A stretch of DNA of 8,573 nt, taken from NCBI GenBank assembly GCA_023488865.1, contig JAMDDG010000019.1, positions 1-8,573 on the forward strand. The letters run 5' to 3'. This DNA comes from Bacteroidota bacterium (GTDB lineage: Bacteria > Bacteroidota > Bacteroidia > Bacteroidales > Prolixibacteraceae). This document shows positions 6,729-8,573 of the stretch, one piece after another (the stretch's first letter is position 1; the number at the start of each line of letters is the position of its first letter). A model generated the notes under the pieces. It did not search any database, was not told the origin of the DNA, and worked only from the letters and a program-made list of their open reading frames with translations. Position numbers and translations under genes: made by a program.

Positions 6729-7985
6729 ATGTTCAAAGACAAAATAAGAAGGAGATCGCTGCTCAAAAGATTCGGCATTTTTCTGGCTATTTTAGGACCG
6801 GGTATTATTACCGGAAGTGTGGACAATGATGCCGGTGGCATTACAACCTACTCTGTGGCAGGCGCTTTGTATGGATACAACCTGATCTGGACACTGATCC
6901 CCTCGTTTTTGGTACTGATCGTTATTCAGGAGATGAATGCCCGAATGGGGATTGTCACCGGCAAAGGCCTCGCCGACCTGATCCGTGAAAATGCCGGAGT
7001 GAAAATTACCTTCTTCATCTTTCTCGGCCTGCTTATCGCCGATATCGGCAATACGACTACTGAATTTGCCGGTGTTGCCGGAAGTTTGGAAGTTTTCCAC
7101 GTAAGCAAATATATTTCTGTTCCTGTCATTGGATTTTTAGTCTGGGTGCTTGTCGTAAAAGGCACCTACAAAATAGCCGAGCGAATATTCCTGATATTCA
7201 GCGTCTCGCTCCTTACTTATGTGGTCTCGGCACTTTTAGGCAAACCTCACTGGACTGAAATCGGACACAGTATTGTCCATCCCAATTTCCCGATAAATGG
7301 CGAAAGCCTGGCAATGGTCATCGGAATTATCGGTACCACCATTGCCCCCTGGATGCAATTTTACATGCAATCGTCGGTGATCGAGAAAGGGCTTAAAATG
7401 AAGAACTACAAGTATACCATGGCCGACATCATTGTTGGTTGTATTGCGACTGTAGTCGTTGCCTTTTTCATCATGGTTGCCTGTGCTTCTACCTTACACG
7501 AAAACGGGGTTAAAATAGAAGAGGCCAAAGATGCTGCGCTGGCGCTGAAACCGTTAGCCGGACAGTTTGCTTCCCAGATTTTTGCTTTTGGATTATTTGT
7601 CGCCTCCATTTTTTCTGCTACCATCTTACCGCTTGCGACAGCGTTTTATGTCAGCGAAGCATTTGGTTTTGAGGCCGGAATCGATAAAAAATGGGATGAA
7701 GCGCCTGAGTTTTATGTACTTTACACCTCCATTCTTATTATTTCAGCAGGAATTATCCTGATCCCCAACGCCCCGCTTATTTCCATCTCCTTGTGGACGC
7801 AGGTAATCAACGGGGTTCTTTTGCCGGTTGTATTGGTTTGTATGATCTTGCTGGTAAACAACAAAAAGATCATGGGCGAATATGTCAACAAGCCTTTGAA
7901 CAACATTATAGGTTGGATAACCATCGTTGTGCTGGTCATTTTGTCGGCCATGCTTCTTTTCTCTCCTGTATTGAAGATGTTTTAG
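6729..7985 (+). CDS. NRAMP-superfamily divalent metal transporter with non-canonical metal site, NRMT-like (probable Mg2+ transporter)
   Basis: A 418-residue inner-membrane protein with about 11 hydrophobic helices and NRAMP hallmarks: LGPGIITG at the start of helix 1 (residues 22-29), and IGNTTTEFAGVAGSLE (106-121), which matches the conserved DxxT/E-rich helix 3. The metal site differs from Mn2+/Fe2+ transporters. In helix 1 the DPGN motif is DNDAGG (32-37), so the usual asparagine is glycine. In helix 6 the A-x-x-M-P-H motif is TTIAPW (203-208), so the soft methionine ligand is Ala206 and the histidine is Trp208. From memory, Met-to-Ala and Asn-to-Gly are the marks of NRAMP-related Mg2+ transporters (NRMTs), so Mg2+ is the likeliest cargo; other divalent ions remain possible. 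It lies 11 nt after the MgtE-N/CBS gene with a modest purine-rich SD, so the two are co-transcribed. Confidence 0.85.
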   Translation: MFKDKIRRRSLLKRFGIFLAILGPGIITGSVDNDAGGITTYSVAGALYGYNLIWTLIPSFLVLIVIQEMNARMGIVTGKGLADLIRENAGVKITFFIFLGLLIADIGNTTTEFAGVAGSLEVFHVSKYISVPVIGFLVWVLVVKGTYKIAERIFLIFSVSLLTYVVSALLGKPHWTEIGHSIVHPNFPINGESLAMVIGIIGTTIAPWMQFYMQSSVIEKGLKMKNYKYTMADIIVGCIATVVVAFFIMVACASTLHENGVKIEEAKDAALALKPLAGQFASQIFAFGLFVASIFSATILPLATAFYVSEAFGFEAGIDKKWDEAPEFYVLYTSILIISAGIILIPNAPLISISLWTQVINGVLLPVVLVCMILLVNNKKIMGEYVNKPLNNIIGWITIVVLVILSAMLLFSPVLKMF

Positions 7986-8021
7986 CCGATCATCCTCCTC
8001 TTTCTCTTCGCTGATTTTTTC

Positions 8022-8052
8022 CGTTTTCCCATGTTTTCATTGAAGGAAAACG
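8022..8052 (+). terminator. Hairpin after the NRAMP-type gene, possible transcription terminator
   Basis: CGTTTTCC (8022-8029) pairs exactly with GGAAAACG (8045-8052), and a small ATG/CAT hairpin (8031-8040) can form in the 15-nt loop. It lies 36 nt after the NRAMP-type stop codon. No T-run follows directly, so intrinsic termination is uncertain. It could instead be an mRNA end stabiliser. Confidence 0.3.
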
Positions 8053-8129
8053 ACATTTGGATGAAAAATATCCACTTTATTCTTAGACAATTTTTTTTAA
8101 ACTGAATGGGAATATAGTTTTAGATACAA

Positions 8130-8137
8130 AATTTTTG
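8130..8137 (+). promoter_or_regulatory. Weak candidate -7 element upstream of the lipoprotein gene
   Basis: AATTTTTG differs from TAnnTTTG by one base and sits in an AT-rich stretch 32 nt before the ATG at 8170. No clear -33 element is visible. A new promoter is expected here because the gap after the NRAMP-type gene is 184 nt. Confidence 0.25.
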
Positions 8138-8169
8138 TCCATAATCGCTAATTTTAAAAAAATAGAAAA

Positions 8170-8573
8170 ATGAAAAATGTAATATTAAAGTTGACAGGAG
8201 CATTTGTTTTGAGCTCGCTAATCTGGAGCTGCACCAAAACAATGGAAAACAGTCCTTCTCAGATAGCACTAAAATCGGCAATAATCAGCAGCTCCCAGAG
8301 CTTAAACACCGCGATGACCAACATTTCGTCATCCGATGCCTATCAATTGCTGAACATCAGCACTGCGGATGCATTGAAGTCAGGAACCTTGACAATATCA
8401 ACCGGTTATAAAGCTTACATTCCTCTGTCCCTTATAAAGGGAGTTTACAATTATCAAACACACAGGATGAGTGAAAGCATGGGTTATCCGTTAATCCATT
8501 TTTTTACAAAAACTGCCGATAGCAGCAAGATGGTGGTTAATATGCCTTTGAGTAAACTGAAAAATCCTCATTT
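8170..8573 (+). CDS. Putative lipoprotein of unknown function, 3' end beyond the window
   Basis: An open frame from ATG 8170 stays open to the window edge, giving at least 134 residues. The N-terminus MKNVILKLTGAFVLSSLIWS followed by Cys21 is a short positively charged start plus a hydrophobic segment, consistent with a lipoprotein signal. The lipobox is imperfect because Trp19 sits at -2. The following region is rich in Ser, Thr, Ala and Asn (MENSPSQIALKSAIISSSQS, residues 25-44), as expected for an exported protein. The segment GYKAYIPLSLIKGVY looks like the start of a folded domain. I do not recognise the family. It is separated from the metal operon by 184 nt and is probably an independent unit. 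Confidence 0.65.
   Translation, partial: MKNVILKLTGAFVLSSLIWSCTKTMENSPSQIALKSAIISSSQSLNTAMTNISSSDAYQLLNISTADALKSGTLTISTGYKAYIPLSLIKGVYNYQTHRMSESMGYPLIHFFTKTADSSKMVVNMPLSKLKNPH

Noticed and set aside
1..8573. CRISPR array, tRNA or rRNA genes, or phage module
   Set aside because: No regularly spaced direct repeats, cloverleaf-like segments or rRNA stretches were seen; the coding content is metabolic and transport genes plus one RAYT.

Overview
The window reads as chromosomal DNA of a Bacteroidota (probably Bacteroidales) bacterium. Three things point there: the gene order xylB-xylA-xylE, which resembles the xylose operon of Bacteroides relatives; most starts lacking a Shine-Dalgarno (SD) sequence; and a perfect Bacteroidota-type -7 element (TAnnTTTG) in front of one operon. 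Family or genus cannot be fixed from this sequence. All recognisable genes lie on the + strand.

Bases 69-4488 hold a D-xylose uptake and entry operon. XylE (3103-4488) is a proton-coupled xylose importer of the major facilitator family, XylA (1775-3100) isomerises D-xylose to D-xylulose, and XylB (69-1556) phosphorylates it to D-xylulose 5-phosphate for the pentose phosphate pathway. xylA and xylE are 2 nt apart. xylB and xylA are separated by 218 nt holding a degenerate inverted repeat of the CACAAAG type, with no convincing gene in it.

Bases 4509-5287 hold a REP-associated tyrosine transposase (RAYT, HUH/Y1 superfamily). It is bracketed by two near-identical REP-like hairpins, 29 of 31 bases the same. 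The upstream copy sits just after the xyl operon. The downstream copy lies inside the 3' end of the transposase gene and is translated.

Bases 5288-7985 hold a two-gene divalent-metal module. A promoter-like element and a roughly 130-nt leader precede a soluble protein made of PRC-barrel-like, MgtE-N and paired CBS domains with no channel domain. The leader can hide an unusually strong SD. Eleven nt downstream is an NRAMP-superfamily transporter whose metal-site motifs are not canonical: DNDAGG replaces the DPGN region and IAPW replaces the MPH region. The missing metal-site methionine together with a Mg2+-sensor-type partner suggests Mg2+ rather than Mn2+/Fe2+ transport, with expression possibly controlled by the leader. 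This is the most interesting part of the window.

Bases 7986-8573 contain an AT-rich intergenic stretch with a hairpin, then the start of an unrecognised putative lipoprotein gene that runs off the end of the window.
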